From NCBI GenBank assembly GCA_025765595.1, contig JAIVFH010000098.1, forward strand, positions 1-64,000: a DNA stretch of 64,000 bases, written 5' to 3'. How positions within the stretch are numbered: position 1 is the stretch's first letter; each line of letters begins with the position of its first letter. Origin of the DNA: Obelidium mucronatum (taxonomy: Eukaryota > Chytridiomycota > Chytridiomycetes > Chytridiales > Chytriomycetaceae). Below, piece by piece: positions 49,357-61,628 of the stretch. The notes below the pieces were generated by a model. That model worked only from the letters and a program-made list of their open reading frames with translations. It had not been told where the DNA came from and did not search any database. Position numbers and translations under genes: made by a program.

Positions 49357-49415
49357 TTGCTTTGACTTTTTGGTCTCTTTCTGTTGCTGAATCAAAAAAA
49401 TCAATATTCTGTCGA

Positions 49416-51722
49416 ATGGAAACTGCCACCAACGCCAACATTGAATCCATCGATTCTCTAATCAGAGACGCGCTTGCTAAAGACGGCGAAACAATCAGAG
49501 CCGTAGTGCGTGCAGAGAACGGCGATGCTGCGGCGGCCCAGCGACGGCTTGCAGAGTCTGGCCTCATTGACAGTCTCAGCTCAAGAATTGCTCACTCCCT
49601 GGATGCTGTTAATACAAATCCTCATACTGCCAATCCAACCAAGGAATCTAGTGACTCGGTGAATTTGATTGGCAGCAGAACTATTCTGCAAAAGGACAAG
49701 CGGTACTTGATGGTATCTATTCTCAAGGGATTGGCGTTTCTCGGACTGTCGGACGTATCAGAGGTGAGAAAGTGATTTTTTTTTTTGCTTCTTCATTGAT
49801 GCATGGCTGCCCAATATTCACATCCATGATTGGAACCGACAAGGACGCGACCACTTCCCTTCAGATTCACTTGCAATACAGAGACAAGCGTTTTTCCTCG
49901 CCTCAAATCATGAGTTCAATGGAACCGACTTTTGATTTTCAAAGAATCATTGAATTGCATGTATGGCTTCAAACTGAAGGGGATGGTGGCCCTGTTTCAT
50001 TAACCCTCTCCACTTGTTTAGTCGACAGACATTCAAGTAGTGATCCAATCAGACGATAAAATGCATGTAGTTGTTACTCGAGTTCATCATCCATCAGGCT
50101 CAGTGTCACTCATTGGTAAAAGAAAGACCTTGGGTCATCATTTCCTAAATCCCCATCAAAAAAAATACACAAGGAACAACCGAGCTAGACATTCGCGAAT
50201 CGTTTTGCGGACGCCCTGTAAAAAAGCTCGTTGAAATAAAAGAAAGCGGAGAAGATGTTACTTGCGGAATCCTTGAAGTAATGACTGAGTCTGTTCCACG
50301 AGATTCAACTGGAGCATTCAGTGTTTCATCAGAAGAAGTTTCATTTCAGGTATTTATGTATTTAAAAAAAAAAAAAAAGAGATGTATCTAATTTTGCGTG
50401 GTCGTTCTTATTTTATTATTTCCATTTCACAGTTGAAACGAGAGTCCCGACAGTTTGATGAAATCAATCGATTATTTTATATTCATGCAAAGCAATGGTG
50501 GAATGATTATCTCCAAATAAGGAATTGTCATGCCCAGGTAATAACTCCATTTTTTGTTCATTTCAGCATCCTAACCCCCAAAGACAAACGACAAATATAT
50601 AATAATAGAGGCTCGTCAAAATCTTTGCACATGATGAAAAAGGCATAAAACTACCTGTAACCAACTTCATTTCCCCGATTCGAAGCCGCTACCTCGAAAG
50701 TCCTCGACATGCTGCCCGTTTTGTATCATTATTGGGATTGGAAAAACAGCAAGGCGTTGGGAGCACAAAGTATGTTCTCATGAGTTTCGTTTTAACAAAC
50801 TTGGAGCATATGTTTTTTTTTTAACGACCCAAAACTTTTTGTAGAACGGATGTTTGGTCACACCCACACACAATCGTAACACTCTCCAAAGGAAACCTCC
50901 CATCTCTCGCTCTCCTCCTCGCATCTTTTCTCATTGGGTTCAACATCAACGCATATGTAGCGCTTGGAACAACACACAATTCCGAAGTTTCGGCATGGGT
51001 GATTACAATATCGACGTCTGGCGTTGTTGAATTCTTGGACCCGCCCACAGGCAAACGGTTCCTCTCTTGCGATGAAACACCGTGGCGTACTGTTGGTTGT
51101 TTGTTTAATGATGAAGGGTTTTGGGCGAATGTTGGGGTGAGCGATTCAGTGAGTGGGTGTGTTTTTGATTTGGGGAATAGCAAGTTTTGGAAATCGTTGG
51201 GGAGGGATGCTGCGCTTTCCATGAAAAGGTGCGTATAAGGGCGTTTCATCTCTCTTTATTTTTTTCTTTCTGAACACACCATAAAAAAAAAAAAAAAAAA
51301 AAAAACAGGTCACAAACAAACTTCCCCATTCTTCCATACAACCCATACCCTGAGAACCAGCACCATTTGCAACCCCACCGACGGAATGACTCCACAGACC
51401 TTACCGCCAGTCCGCAACCGCCATTGACAACCCTTGAAACAGAGTTGGAACTTGTTTTAAAGAGCCGTATTGCAATGTACAGAGACGATCATGATCTCCT
51501 GACTGTCTGGGACGAAGAGTTGGCGCATTTGTTGACGCAATGTCTATGTGGTTGTGAGTATGGCAAACTATATGCGAAGCGAAGTAATAGTGTGACGACG
51601 GCGGGTGGTGGAGTCAATGCGGAAGGTGTTTCAAATGTTGAGTTTCAGGAAGGAGTTAAACGAGGGATACCAGAAGGTCATACATTCAAGGTTTGTGTTG
51701 TGTTGTGTTGTGTTGGGTTGGG

Positions 51723-51797
<75 letters not shown>

Positions 51798-51807
51798 TTG
51801 TGTTGGG

Positions 51808-51880
<73 letters not shown>

Positions 51881-52114
51881 AGGATTTCCTTGTGAAAGCT
51901 CACTAAAACATTCCAGGGCTTCCCCATTCATTTCAATACTCTGAATCCGCAAAAGATATTCGGGACATTTAGTCAAGCGAAAGCTTGTCAGAACCTGATG
52001 CTTACACGAGGAGATAAAGTGCGGTTTGGAGTTCGTGTGAAAGTTGTAGGGTATGCGGAGAAATGTGTTGCTTGTTGGGTTATAGTGGCCGTTCGATATA
52101 GAGCATACTCTTGA
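49416..52114 (+). CDS. CEP76: CEP76 homologue, centriolar protein
   Basis: CEP76 restrains centriole reduplication in animals and carries a C2-like region plus a degenerate transglutaminase-like fold. The order matches here: an N-terminal helical part with IRDALAKDGETIRAVVRAENGD (49460); ILKGLAFLGL; the C2-like strand IHLQYRDKRFSS (49866); FYIHAKQWWNDYLQIRNCHAQ (50475-50535, with FYIHAKQWW very characteristic); ISPIRSRYLESPRHAARFVSLLG (50680); LLASFLIGFNINAYVALGTTHN (50920); WVITISTSGVVEFLDPPTGKRF; YRTIGCVFN-like WRTVGCLFND (51085); DLLTVWDEELAHLL (51495); GIPEGHTFKGFPIHFNTLNP (51665-51950); and RVKVVGYAEKCVACWVIVAVRYRAYS with a stop at 52114. About nine introns. Its presence implies a flagellate life stage. 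Confidence 0.88.
51720..51876 (+). repeat. (GT)n microsatellite in a CEP76 intron
   Basis: Two long GT tracts (about 51726-51790 and 51811-51874) interrupted by GTTGTGTTGGGTTG, inside the intron from 51691 to about 51916 before the final exon. GT dinucleotides also provide many decoy splice donors. Confidence 0.95.
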
Positions 52115-52257
52115 ACCAAAAAAAGGGAGGGGTGTATATGGAAATAAAGATTTTTTTTATTTAATTCTTTTTTTTGGAGATGACTAAAAAAACCTAAAAA
52201 CTGTTGTTGAAAGACGAAAAGAATACAAAATCCTAAACACCGTTTTTTAAGCCACGA

Positions 52258-53091
52258 CTATCCATCAACAAATTCAGCTTTGTCGTTTTGTGGAATAGGA
52301 GAAGTGGCAGCGGCAGTTCCAGTAGTACTAGCAGCACCAGTAGCAGCCGTTGCAGAAGCACCAACATTGCGGTTAAGCCCCTGATGAACTTCCACCACAC
52401 GACCATCGCGTTCCAACTTGGGAATCTCAATCGTCAAAATCCCGTCTTGAAGCACCGCATTCAACTTCCCCAAGTCTCCGAGTCTGGGCACCGTGACCGT
52501 CAATGCAATTGGTTTGCGTGTTGTTGCTGCTGCTGCTGCATTGTTGGGCTGCTTGCCTTCCACGGTGATTTGTCTGGTGTCGTCGGTGACTGTGGTTGTT
52601 AATTGGTCGCGAGAGAATCCGGGGACTTCGACTGTGAGAGTGAATTTGGTTGGTTCTGTGGTGAATGTGTGGACTGGGGTTGTTGGCTGGGGGTTGTGAT
52701 GGTGTTGTGGATGGTTTCGATGGTGTGGAGATGCAGTGTTGTTGCAGCTGCTGCTACTAGTGGCGGACGGAGGGGGAGAAGTTGTTCTTGGGGAGGCAGA
52801 AGTTTCCACCTCAATTACTTGAAGGAACGGGTGTGAAAAGAGGGGGTGTTGGCGCAAGTGGTGGAAGGGATGTTGCTGTTGCGATTGTTGTGGGGGTGAA
52901 AATCTGCCGCATCGTCCTTGGGTTCTTGGGCAAGTAGGGGTGGATTCTTGGGCGCAGCTGGAACCGGCAGCAGCAGCGCAGTGGCTGCCTTTAGATTGAT
53001 GGTGTGCATGAACTCTGGCAAAGATGAAGCCGGCGATAAACTTGATGAGAAAGGCGGTTACAATGAGATCCAGGATTGCAAGGGAGAGCAT
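52258..53091 (-). CDS. HSP20/alpha-crystallin-like protein 2 with N-terminal hydrophobic anchor
   Basis: 277 residues, nearly identical to the copy at 46163-47023, including the hydrophobic N-terminus, the His/Pro-rich linker and the motif LNAVLQDGILTIEIPKLE. Differences are mostly in the Ala/Thr-rich tail. A one-base deletion changes GGATACGTC to GGATAGTC, so the protein stops after FVDG and lacks the YVVA seen in copy 1. Convergent with CEP76 (144 bp between stops). Confidence 0.78.
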   Translation of the reverse strand: MLSLAILDLIVTAFLIKFIAGFIFARVHAHHQSKGSHCAAAAGSSCAQESTPTCPRTQGRCGRFSPPQQSQQQHPFHHLRQHPLFSHPFLQVIEVETSASPRTTSPPPSATSSSSCNNTASPHHRNHPQHHHNPQPTTPVHTFTTEPTKFTLTVEVPGFSRDQLTTTVTDDTRQITVEGKQPNNAAAAATTRKPIALTVTVPRLGDLGKLNAVLQDGILTIEIPKLERDGRVVEVHQGLNRNVGASATAATGAASTTGTAAATSPIPQNDKAEFVDG

Positions 53092-53159
53092 TTTTGTTGT
53101 AGTTGTTTGTATGAGTTGCTGCTGTTTTTTATTATTCAGTAGGGGGATAATTGAAGCGG

Positions 53160-53196
53160 CTTATATAGGTTTTTCAGAACCATTGCCAGAATGTTC
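53160..53196 (-). promoter_or_regulatory. TATA box and heat-shock element of HSP20 gene 2
   Basis: TATA (53160-53168, minus) and GAACATTC (53189-53196), identical in spacing and sequence to the promoter of HSP20 gene 1. Confidence 0.65.
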
Positions 53197-53484
53197 TGTT
53201 GCAGCGTGACGTGGGCCCAGCCATTTCAAATGGTTTGAAATCAGAAAACAATTGTTTTTTTTTGGACGCGCAAGCCAAGTTCCACGTTTAATCAGTTATT
53301 TGTGAAATGTTTTTGTACTTTTGATAACACTGAACAACTTTATTCAACAAAACGATCAAAAACATCAAAAAATGAAGTAAAGGAGGGAGGGAAACAAAAA
53401 AAAAAAAAAAATTCAACACACAAAACATAAACGACAAAAAAATGTATGGGCAAAAAAAAAAAACAAAACAGGAGAGGGACCTTA

Positions 53485-55831
53485 TCACTCAAGTCTGATA
53501 CTTTGGACACTCGCCTGGAATGAGAAGCCTTCAAACTTTTCCTGGAAGGTGGCACTTAGCGGCATGCTATTGTTTGGTAAACTGTCGGGCGGCAAATCCG
53601 TGAACATTGGGTCAAAGTTGGTTGTATCGGTTTCACTGTCTACTTGAGGTTTGAAGGGAGGCATGAGCTGCTTCTTTTCAAGACAGATCCAATCCACGTT
53701 GGCAAAGTATGGGTGCTTCTTGATATCAGATGCGTCGTTTGGTCCGGAACCCAGACGAGTTGCTGGGTTGCGGTCGAGAAGCTGATAAAAGATGAAAAAA
53801 AAATTTTTTTTTAGGGGTCCAAACGGGGGGTTTTTTTTTCGGACAATTCGCAAACTTACTGCTCGAACAAGAGCCTCTGCGTCTTTGGAGAATCCAATTG
53901 GGAACAAGAGTTGGTTGTGAAGAATCTTTTTGTACATCAAGTTGATGTTTTCGCTGTAGAATGGTGGCAAACCAGTTGCCATTTCATAGAATAGAATTCC
54001 CAAGCTCCACCAATCGACGCTCATGCCATATCCTTCTCCTTTCAGCACTTCTGGGGCAAGGTACGCAGCAGTCCCACAGAATGTAGTGGTAACGTCGTTT
54101 GGCCCCATGTTTTCCTTACATAAACCAAAGTCAGTGAGTGCAACGTGACCGTTGGAGTCCAAAAGAACATTCTAATGACCAGAAATTAAATTCAACATTT
54201 TTTTTGGCCCAAGAAAGAGCCATGGCAAACCTCGGGTTTCAGGTCTCGGTACACAATTTTGTGTTTATGCAAGAATTCCAGTCCGCAAATGAGCTCACAA
54301 GTGTAAAATTTGGACTGTTCTTCAGTGAAGACTGTATCTCTTTGCAGGTGGTAAAATAATTCTCCACCATTCATGTAGTCCAAGACAAGGTATAATTTTT
54401 CCGGAGTTTGGAACGAGAATTTCATGCCAACCAGGAATGGACTGGCAGTTGTTCGAATCAAAACGTTTCGCTCGCTGAGCGTATGAACGACTTCTTGACG
54501 CTGCACAATGTGCTTCTTGGAGAGAATTTTCATGGCATAAACTCGACCTACAAAACGATAATGTGTTAATCAATTGCATGCTGAACCAGGCGACAAGAAA
54601 TGTTACCAGTGTTATTCTTCTTGACCAAGACGACCTTTCCGAAACTTCCTTTACCCACCACTTTAACAGTGGTGAAATCATCCGCGCACAATGAATTTGT
54701 CTCTACAGATTTGTACATGAGCTGAATACGGACATCTCCGAATACTTTCTCCTTCCATTGACGGGGCATGAGTCTGTTCACCAAGAAAAAAAAAAAAAAA
54801 AAAAAGAGCCGTCAATCAAAAAGCCAAGATTCTGGGACAAGATACCCACTTGAACCAATGATCGTAGACCTTCCCGTTGTTTACCATAGGTGGCTTAATT
54901 TTTAGCATACCAAGAAAGATTTCTTCGGTTCCATCACTCCGGTCCCAAATTGAAATCGTGACTTCGGAATCGGCTTGGGAAACGTCACTAAAGAACGGAC
55001 AAAAAAAATAGGGTTTAGAGGGTGCAAGACTTGAGCAATGAGACCATACAATGAAGCTTCGTGCTTCCAAACTGGAGACATCCAGGAACCTTGCGTCTCA
55101 TGAATATCGTCAGCTATTTTGGAAAAAGTGATATGTGATCAAGTTTGTCAATATCAACGCAACCCATGAACACTTGAAGGAGAAAAACGAACCAATATTT
55201 CTATACTGACTCTCTTCTTTCATGGCAAGAGCTGCGGCTTCCGGGCTATCCAAATGACATTAGTTAGAACCAAACCCTTGCACCACCCCAGCGAATGGTC
55301 ACAAATTATGAAACCAAAAAAGCAGCAACATGAAGAGGATTGTTGAAGAGAAGATGTGCGGTAGTGGCGGGAATGAGAAATGAGTCCCAACATAAGGGGT
55401 CAAAAATAGATAGCAAGTAGTGATGACCACAGCATCAACCGAATAGACGCAGCCTGCCCAACACTTTGCAACTTCTGTAATAGAATAAACAAGAGGAAGC
55501 ATTCTCCCTTGTCCATCCATCCTTGCCCGCCAAAATCGGCCACTTTTTGAACTGATCACACATGAAACTCAAGGGACAGTTTGAGGTACCTGAGGACATT
55601 TGTCTGCAGCGCCTCCCTGGTCACAAATTCGTTCTTGTCGAATTCAACGACGCAGTATGGCTTCTTGGCTCTGGCAGCGCCCGCCGAAAAGCCGTCCTTC
55701 TGGGCATTTGGCGTCCACAGGTTTCTGGCCTCGATGACCTTGATGTAGAGGCGGCCTTTCGCCGGAAGAATGTCCCAGTTTGGAGTCTGAGCGGCGGTGA
55801 GCGCCTCGATGTTCTCGTCTTCGATGGCCAT
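53485..55831 (-). CDS. Sch9-like AGC kinase 1 (C2 + kinase + AGC C-terminal domain)
   Basis: Growth and nutrient-signalling kinase of the Sch9/S6K/Akt group. The C2 domain is split over exons: GRLYIKVIEARNLWTP (55760), KKPYCVVEFDKNEFVTREALQTNV (55610-55680), DSEVTISIWDRSDGTEEIFLGMLKI (54900-54980), MVNNGKVYDHWF. The kinase has VVGKGSFGKVVLVKK (54630), AMKILSKK (54530), LVLDYMNGGELFYHL (54370), YRDLKPEN (54240), DFGLCKEN (54120), T-loop TTTFCGTAAYLAPE (54080), and SVDWWSLGILFYEM. The AGC tail has the turn region and hydrophobic motif FEGFSF (53535) and ends SIRLE at 53485. N-terminal C2 plus AGC kinase is the fungal Sch9 layout. Head-to-head with its paralogue. Confidence 0.88.
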
Positions 55832-55908
55832 CCGGCTGAGGTTGGGGAGGGGAGACAGTGGAATTTTTGTTTTAATTGAATAAACCGAAATAAATAATAA
55901 AGAACAAA
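55832..55908. promoter_or_regulatory. 77-bp bidirectional promoter between two Sch9-like kinases
   Basis: Only 77 bp separate the divergent ATGs at 55831 (-) and 55909 (+). The stretch is AT-rich (TTTTGTTTTAATTGAATAAACC) and must contain both 5' leaders and core promoter elements, unless these reach into coding sequence. Confidence 0.6.
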
Positions 55909-58075
55909 ATGGAGGCGATGGACGTCGACCACACGCTGACGGCGCCGCAGACCAGCAACTGGGACTCTGTGCCGCACCGCGGGCGGCTGTACATCAAAGT
56001 GATCGAGGCGCGCAACCTGTGGGCGCCCACGGGCACGGCAGGCGCGGGGCTGCGGGCGAAGAAGCCGTACTGCGTGGTGGACTTTGAGAAGAACGAATTT
56101 GTGACGCGCGAGGCGCTGCAGACGAACGTGCTCGGGTGCGTGCGCTGTGCGGGTGCGGGTGCGGGTGTTGGCTGACTTTCTTTCCCTTCTTTCTTTCGCC
56201 ATTCCATGCTGCTTCCGCTCCCTGCCAGACCCGAAGACGCGGCGCGGGCGGCTGAAGAAGCCCTGCAAAGCTACGGTACGCCAGACGCAGGCTGTTTTTA
56301 TATTCGGCTTTCGAGTGTAGCCTTAAAATTTCTATTTACGTGATATCACACGTAGGTATTGAATACATCCAGGCGGGTGGCGTCGATGATCCTGGATGCT
56401 GGCTATCTCCTGTTTGGCGACACGAGGCGTCTTTGTAAGCTTCCTTTTTTCGTTGTGGATTTCGGCATTTGATTGACTCCAGCCGGTGGCTTTGTTGCAA
56501 AGTGATGTTTCTCGGCCTGATTCGGAAGTAACAATTTCAGTGTGGGATCGAAGCGACGGAAGCGGAGAAGTCTTTTTGGGAATGCTCAAGATTGTTACTC
56601 CAATGATCAATGGGAAGGTGTACGATCACTGGTTCCGGTAAAAACCTGACCCTTTTGCCACCTCAACACACAAATTGACTGACTCCTTTCAAGGCTCATG
56701 CCCCGTCAATGGAACGAAAAGATTAGAGGTGATATTCGAATTCAGTTAATGTATAAATCTGTCGAGGTGGGAGATTCTTGTGTGTGTCCTTTTTTCCATC
56801 TTTCTCTTAAACAAAATCCAAAAAACTCCTCAGCGAAAAGCGCTTGTTGCAGATGACTTTGCGATTCTAAAACTCGTTGGTCGAGGCAGCTTTGGGAAAG
56901 TCATGTTGGTCAAAAAGAAAGATACAGGTAAAAACGTGGATTTTTATTTGTGTGGAAAACGTCCCAACTTGAAACCCTTGTAGGCCGAGTATACGCCATG
57001 AAAGTGCTTCCCAAAAAAGATATCGTAAAACGCCAAGAAATTGTCCACACGCTTGCGGAGCGGAGTGTCTTGATTCATGCAACGCGATCGCCCTTCCTAG
57101 CGAGTTTGAAGTTTTCTTTTCAAACACCGGAAAAACTCTATCTCGTTCTAGACTATCTAAATGGGGGCGAGCTGTTTTACCATTTACAAAAGTTTGGCAC
57201 ATTTCCTGAGGAATGGGCAAAGTTCTATGTGGCAGAGTTGATATGTGGGATTGAACACCTTCACGGACACGGGGTCGTGTACCGAGACTTAAAACCAGAA
57301 GTATATTCCTTTATTTTTTGCAAGTCTGGAAAAATTTCGGGTTTTTTTAACATCCATAAAACTAGAACGTGCTGTTGGACAGCAATGGGCACGTTGTGCT
57401 TGCCGATTTTGGACTATGTAAAGAAAATATGGGGTATGGGCAACAGACAAACACCTTCTGTGGAACTGCAGCCTATCTAGCGCCTGAAATCTTGATTGGG
57501 GAAGGATACACAAATTCTGTAGACTGGTGGTCTCTAGGAATTCTGTTTTACGAGATGATTACAGGGCTTCCACCGTTTTACAGTGAAAATGTGAATCTCA
57601 TGTACCGAAAGATTCTTCATAATCAACTATTATTCCCGATTGGTTTTTCCAGGGAAGCGGAGTCAATTGTTCGAGGGGTAAAGGGACTTTTGTTCAAATC
57701 ATTTTTTTTTTCTAATTTATTGAATTAATTTATTTCTCACGATCCCAGCTTGTTGAACGCAACCCACAAAGCCGGCTTGGTGCAGGACCGACAGACGCCC
57801 TCGAGATCAAGCAACACCCATATTTCGGCAATGTCGATTGGTCGCGACTCGAGAAAAAGCAAATCATGCCACCCTTCAAACCGTTGGTAGAATCCGAAAC
57901 AGACGTGACAAACTTTGACCCTGTCTTTACGGTTGAAATGCCTGCGGACTCTCTGCCAAACAATTCACAGCCGTTGAGCACGTTTATCCAAAATCACTTT
58001 CAAGGATTCACGTTCAACCAAGATGATTCACAAGCGTTTCCAAATAGCGTGCGAAGTATTCGGTTGGAGGAATAA
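55909..58075 (+). CDS. Sch9-like AGC kinase 2 (C2 + kinase + AGC C-terminal domain)
   Basis: Paralogue of the divergent kinase at 53485-55831, with the same exon order. First exon is GC-rich (GRLYIKVIEARNLWAP, KKPYCVVDFEKNEFVTREALQTNV). Then DSEVTISVWDRSDGSGEVFLGMLKI (56525), GKVYDHWFR, LVGRGSFGKVMLVKKKDTG (56875), AMKVLPKKDIVKRQEIVHTL, LVLDYLNGGELFYHL (57140), VYRDLKPEN, DFGLCKENMGYGQQTNTFCGTAAYLAPE (57405-57490), SVDWWSLGILFYEM, and the AGC tail with hydrophobic motif FQGFTF (57998) ending SIRLEE. Compared with kinase 1 it has an extra Asp/Ser/Gln-rich insert between the hydrophobic motif and the end. All catalytic residues are present. Confidence 0.88.
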
Positions 58076-58258
58076 CTGTAGTTTTTTTTTTTTTTTTTTA
58101 AGAAAGAATTTTTCTCCATGAAGTTGTCATTTTGAAAATAAAACGTTGGGTTGGGAAAAAAAAAAAAGATATTCGCTACGTTTTTATTTTTAATACACAC
58201 AAAGAGACAGAGATATTGCATGATGAAAGGCTGGTGGACTTCAAAAACATCATTCTGA

Positions 58259-61200
58259 TTAGCCCAACTTCTCCTTCAAATCCTGCAATTCCCCCTTCAA
58301 GACCTGCAGCTCTGCGTCTTTGGCTTTGTTCACTTCCAACAACTTTTGAAGACCGCCAAACGCTTTTTGTTCCATGGCTTGGAGTTCTTCCCTAAGTCTA
58401 CATGAAAAAAAATAAGGTTTCAAAATTTTCGCGCCAAAAAAGAAGTTGGGATTTTTTTTTTTTACCCAGCCGTCTCTTCAAGATCGCGAGTCATTTTCGT
58501 AATTTGTTTAACATACACATCCTTTTCTTTTTGCATCTTATGAGAGGGGGGGTTATTATGCATTTTAGTTTTTTTTAACACAAAAAAAAAAAAAAAAATC
58601 CCCAACCTCACGCTTCAGAATTTCATTGTCCAACTTAAGAAGCTTCATGTTCGCGATTGCGTTCTGCGCTTGCTGAAGACTGAGGCATGTCAACTCTGTT
58701 TGGCAGAACGAGTCTTGTTGGGGTCCAGAGATCTTTAAATACAATAAAAAAAATTGGAGCGTCAGAAAAAACTAAGACGCCAGAAAAATTGGAATACAAA
58801 CCCGTGTCTGCTTTTCGATTAACTTTTTGAAAGGTAAAGATGGATGAGCACGTGTAAAAAACAAGAACGAGAAAAAAAAAACAAATCACCTTGTTCTTTT
58901 CCTGAATGCATTCCTTCAAAGACAATTCCAGACTCTTCAACTTTGATTCCCTCTTCTCCAAACCTGCCAACAACATCCCATTCTTTGCTCCAAGAGTCTC
59001 CACCTGCTCATACAAGACTTGAATTCTCTGTTTGGAAGAATTCAACTCTCGCTCAAGCTCCTCTGCATCCACCAAAATGTCACCGTCTTCAACACTAGCT
59101 GCCGTCTTGTCCACTTTCTTACCACGACCACCACCACCGCCGTCCTTCTCAGATGCAACTGCAAAGTTATCAATCACTTCATACGCATCACTTACTTCCT
59201 GTCGCAGCATTTCAATCTCAACGACATGAGCACGACAGAAACCGCGTTCCTTTTCCATCTCTGCTTCCAACAACTCAATCGCAACTTGTTTTGCTCCAAT
59301 CTCCAGTTTCAAATCTTGCACCTGTTCAAGCAAGGCCGGGTCAACTGCAGTCGGGGTGGCGGCGGTAGGTGCGGCGGAATTGTCAATGTCATTGCTGCCC
59401 CCCTCGCCGCCGCTGCCACCGCCCAGTTTATCTTCGATACTGCCGTTTGCCTTCTCAAAATAATCAATGACTTGATAACAATCCCGGATCTCCATTTGAA
59501 GCGCTTCAAGCTGTGTATCTAGAGCGATTTTGGAACTGTTGGTTTCCAAAAGTGTTTCCTGCAACACTTGCATCGCTTTTTTGGTATCCTCCAAGTCGTG
59601 TTGCGTGTCATCCAGTTTAGTTTGGAGACTGTGGATCCTTGTTTCTGAAGCGGTTTTGGAGGCTGAAGAGGCGGATTCGATTGCGGATGGGAGTGTTGAG
59701 AGGAGGTGGTTTACTCGTGTCGTGATGGAAAGGATTTGAGCGTGCAGGTGTAAGGTTTCGGTGGTGTATGTTTCGGTTAGGATTTCGTGGGTTCCTTGGA
59801 GTTCAAAGTGGCGCGATTCGAGAGCGGCGTGGGTGGTGGAGAGATTCTCGAGGTTGGATTGGAGATGTTGGGTATCTTGGAGAGTGTCCTTGTGGAGAGA
59901 CTCTATGGCGTCTTGGAGATCCATAAATGAGGACTGTATGTCTTGAAGTTGTTGGTGTGGCTGGGAAGATGGTGGGGATTCGGTGTTGTTGTCGAGACTG
60001 CATTGGATACCAACGTCGCAAACATCAAGTGTGGAGGTTTGAATGGCAATATCGATGCCGCTTATCACCCCCATATTGCTTGAATCAGGATCCACGAGCG
60101 TGTGGTGTTGCTGCTGCGCGTTTCTTTCGGCAACGACAGTGTCCAACACAACCTCCTTAAAGTCCGCCACCACCCCCAACATGCGGGACACGGACGCCTT
60201 CACGTTCTCTTTCACAGCGGAAACCTTTTGATCCGCGATTCCTTCACCAACAACAACTTTCTGCTCCGCCTCCGCCAACCTCAACGTCAATTCCGAGATC
60301 CGATGCCTCTGATGCTCCACAACCTCCTTCACTTGTCCCACAGTCAGTTGCAAGCCCTTCTTTTCCAAATCCCACAAAGCCTTCTGTTCGTGTTGAGCCT
60401 GAATCACAATTTCTTGGTTTGAGAAATTCTCTCTTGCTTGCTCACACTCAACCAACAAAACGCGGTTCCTCTCTTCCAAGTTATGAACCTGGTCCTGCAA
60501 GACCCCACACTCTTTATCCAATCCAACCAACTGCGCCTCCTGCGCCCTCACTTGGGTTTCAAAACAGCTTACACTATCCAGGAGGGTTTTGATTTGCGCT
60601 TCCTTGGCGGACACGAGGCTCGTGAGGGAGGTTAGATCGCGCGTGTATTGTTGGTTGCAGGTTTCGTTTTGGGTTTGAGCGTGGTGGAGTGCTTGTTTGG
60701 TGGATGTGAGTTGGGTTTGGAGGGTTTGGCGCGTTTTCGCGTCGATTGCGATTTGGTCTTGGAGGGCCTTGTTCGCGAGGGATAGCATTGTGGTGCGAGT
60801 CATTAAGGTTTCGTGGGATTCTGAGGAAGGGTGTGGTGGGGGTGGTGCTGCTGCGGGGACTGTTGTTGCTGAAGAGTTTGTTTGATGAGGTTTTGGTTTT
60901 GCTGTGAAGTTGGTGTTGATTGGGAATGATATTGGGGTTGGCCCTTGTGATGGTAAAGTTGCGTTAATGTTGTTGATGTTTTCATGTATTGATGTTTGTA
61001 GTGGGTGGTCGGGTAAGTCAAAGACGACTTTGGTTCTTTTTTGAACTTGTTGGTGTACGGTAGAGAGTGGTTCCTGTGAATTTGACCAACCAATGTCAAA
61101 ACACAATATCACGCGATGTAAAAAAAATAAAAAGAAGGAAATAGAAAGTGAACCTGCGGCTGGGATTGCGATAGAGATCGCTTGAATGTAGTTGGTGCTA

Positions 61201-61628
61201 AAGACGCGTTTGGAGCGACCGGTTTTGAAGATTCCTGCTTTTTTTTGTTTTTTTTTGTTCACACAGCATTCAGTTTGGTGCCCCGGAAGCCATGATGTTA
61301 TTACCTTTGGGACGCTGTTGTTGACGCGTAGTTTGTTGGATAGAGCCCCCCCTCCGACCACCCCTCCTCCTGCGGCCCCTAATACGGTCTTTTCTTTCGA
61401 CCGAATCTTCTACGAGTAGTTTGAATGGTGTGAAATGATAAATGCGACCTGTCAGGAGAATAGTGTTGCGAATTCGGTTGTTTTTTGACTTACTTGTCCG
61501 AGAGTACCCTGAGTCTGTTGGCCCTGACTAAGCACGGCTGGCTTAACTGTTTGCTGCTGCGAGTCCCGCTGTCGCCGCCATTCGGCAAGGCGCTCGGCCA
61601 TGGACACGGAGTTCTCGTTTGAACTCAT
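58259..61628 (-). CDS. Long coiled-coil protein, unknown
   Basis: Start at 61628 (MSSNENSVSMAERLAEWRRQRDSQQQ). A basic, Gly/Arg-containing N-terminal region (61320-61400) is followed by TVHQQVQKRTKVVFDLPDHPLQ, then some 750 residues of heptad-rich coiled coil from about 60780 to 58263 (DLTSLTSLVSAKEAQIKTLLDSV; QVHNLEERNRVLLVECEQAREN; AEQKVVVGEGIADQKVSAVKENV) with Gly/Ser/Ala breaks near 59380 and 59110. The last four small exons (58263-58870) continue the coil and end LKEKLG. The MAERLAEWR-type start and coil resemble spindle or centrosome structural proteins, but no specific family is recognised. Introns are short with long A tracts. Confidence 0.65.

Larger units (their letters stand above)
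52140..53565. repeat. Segmental duplication, parental copy
   Basis: Direct repeat of 46085-47455. It holds HSP20-like gene 2, its promoter and the end of the intact Sch9-like kinase gene, which identifies it as the donor copy. Confidence 0.85.

Noticed and set aside
51605..51976. Long CV/TH-repeat open frames on both strands
   Set aside because: They are translations of the GT microsatellite within an intron.
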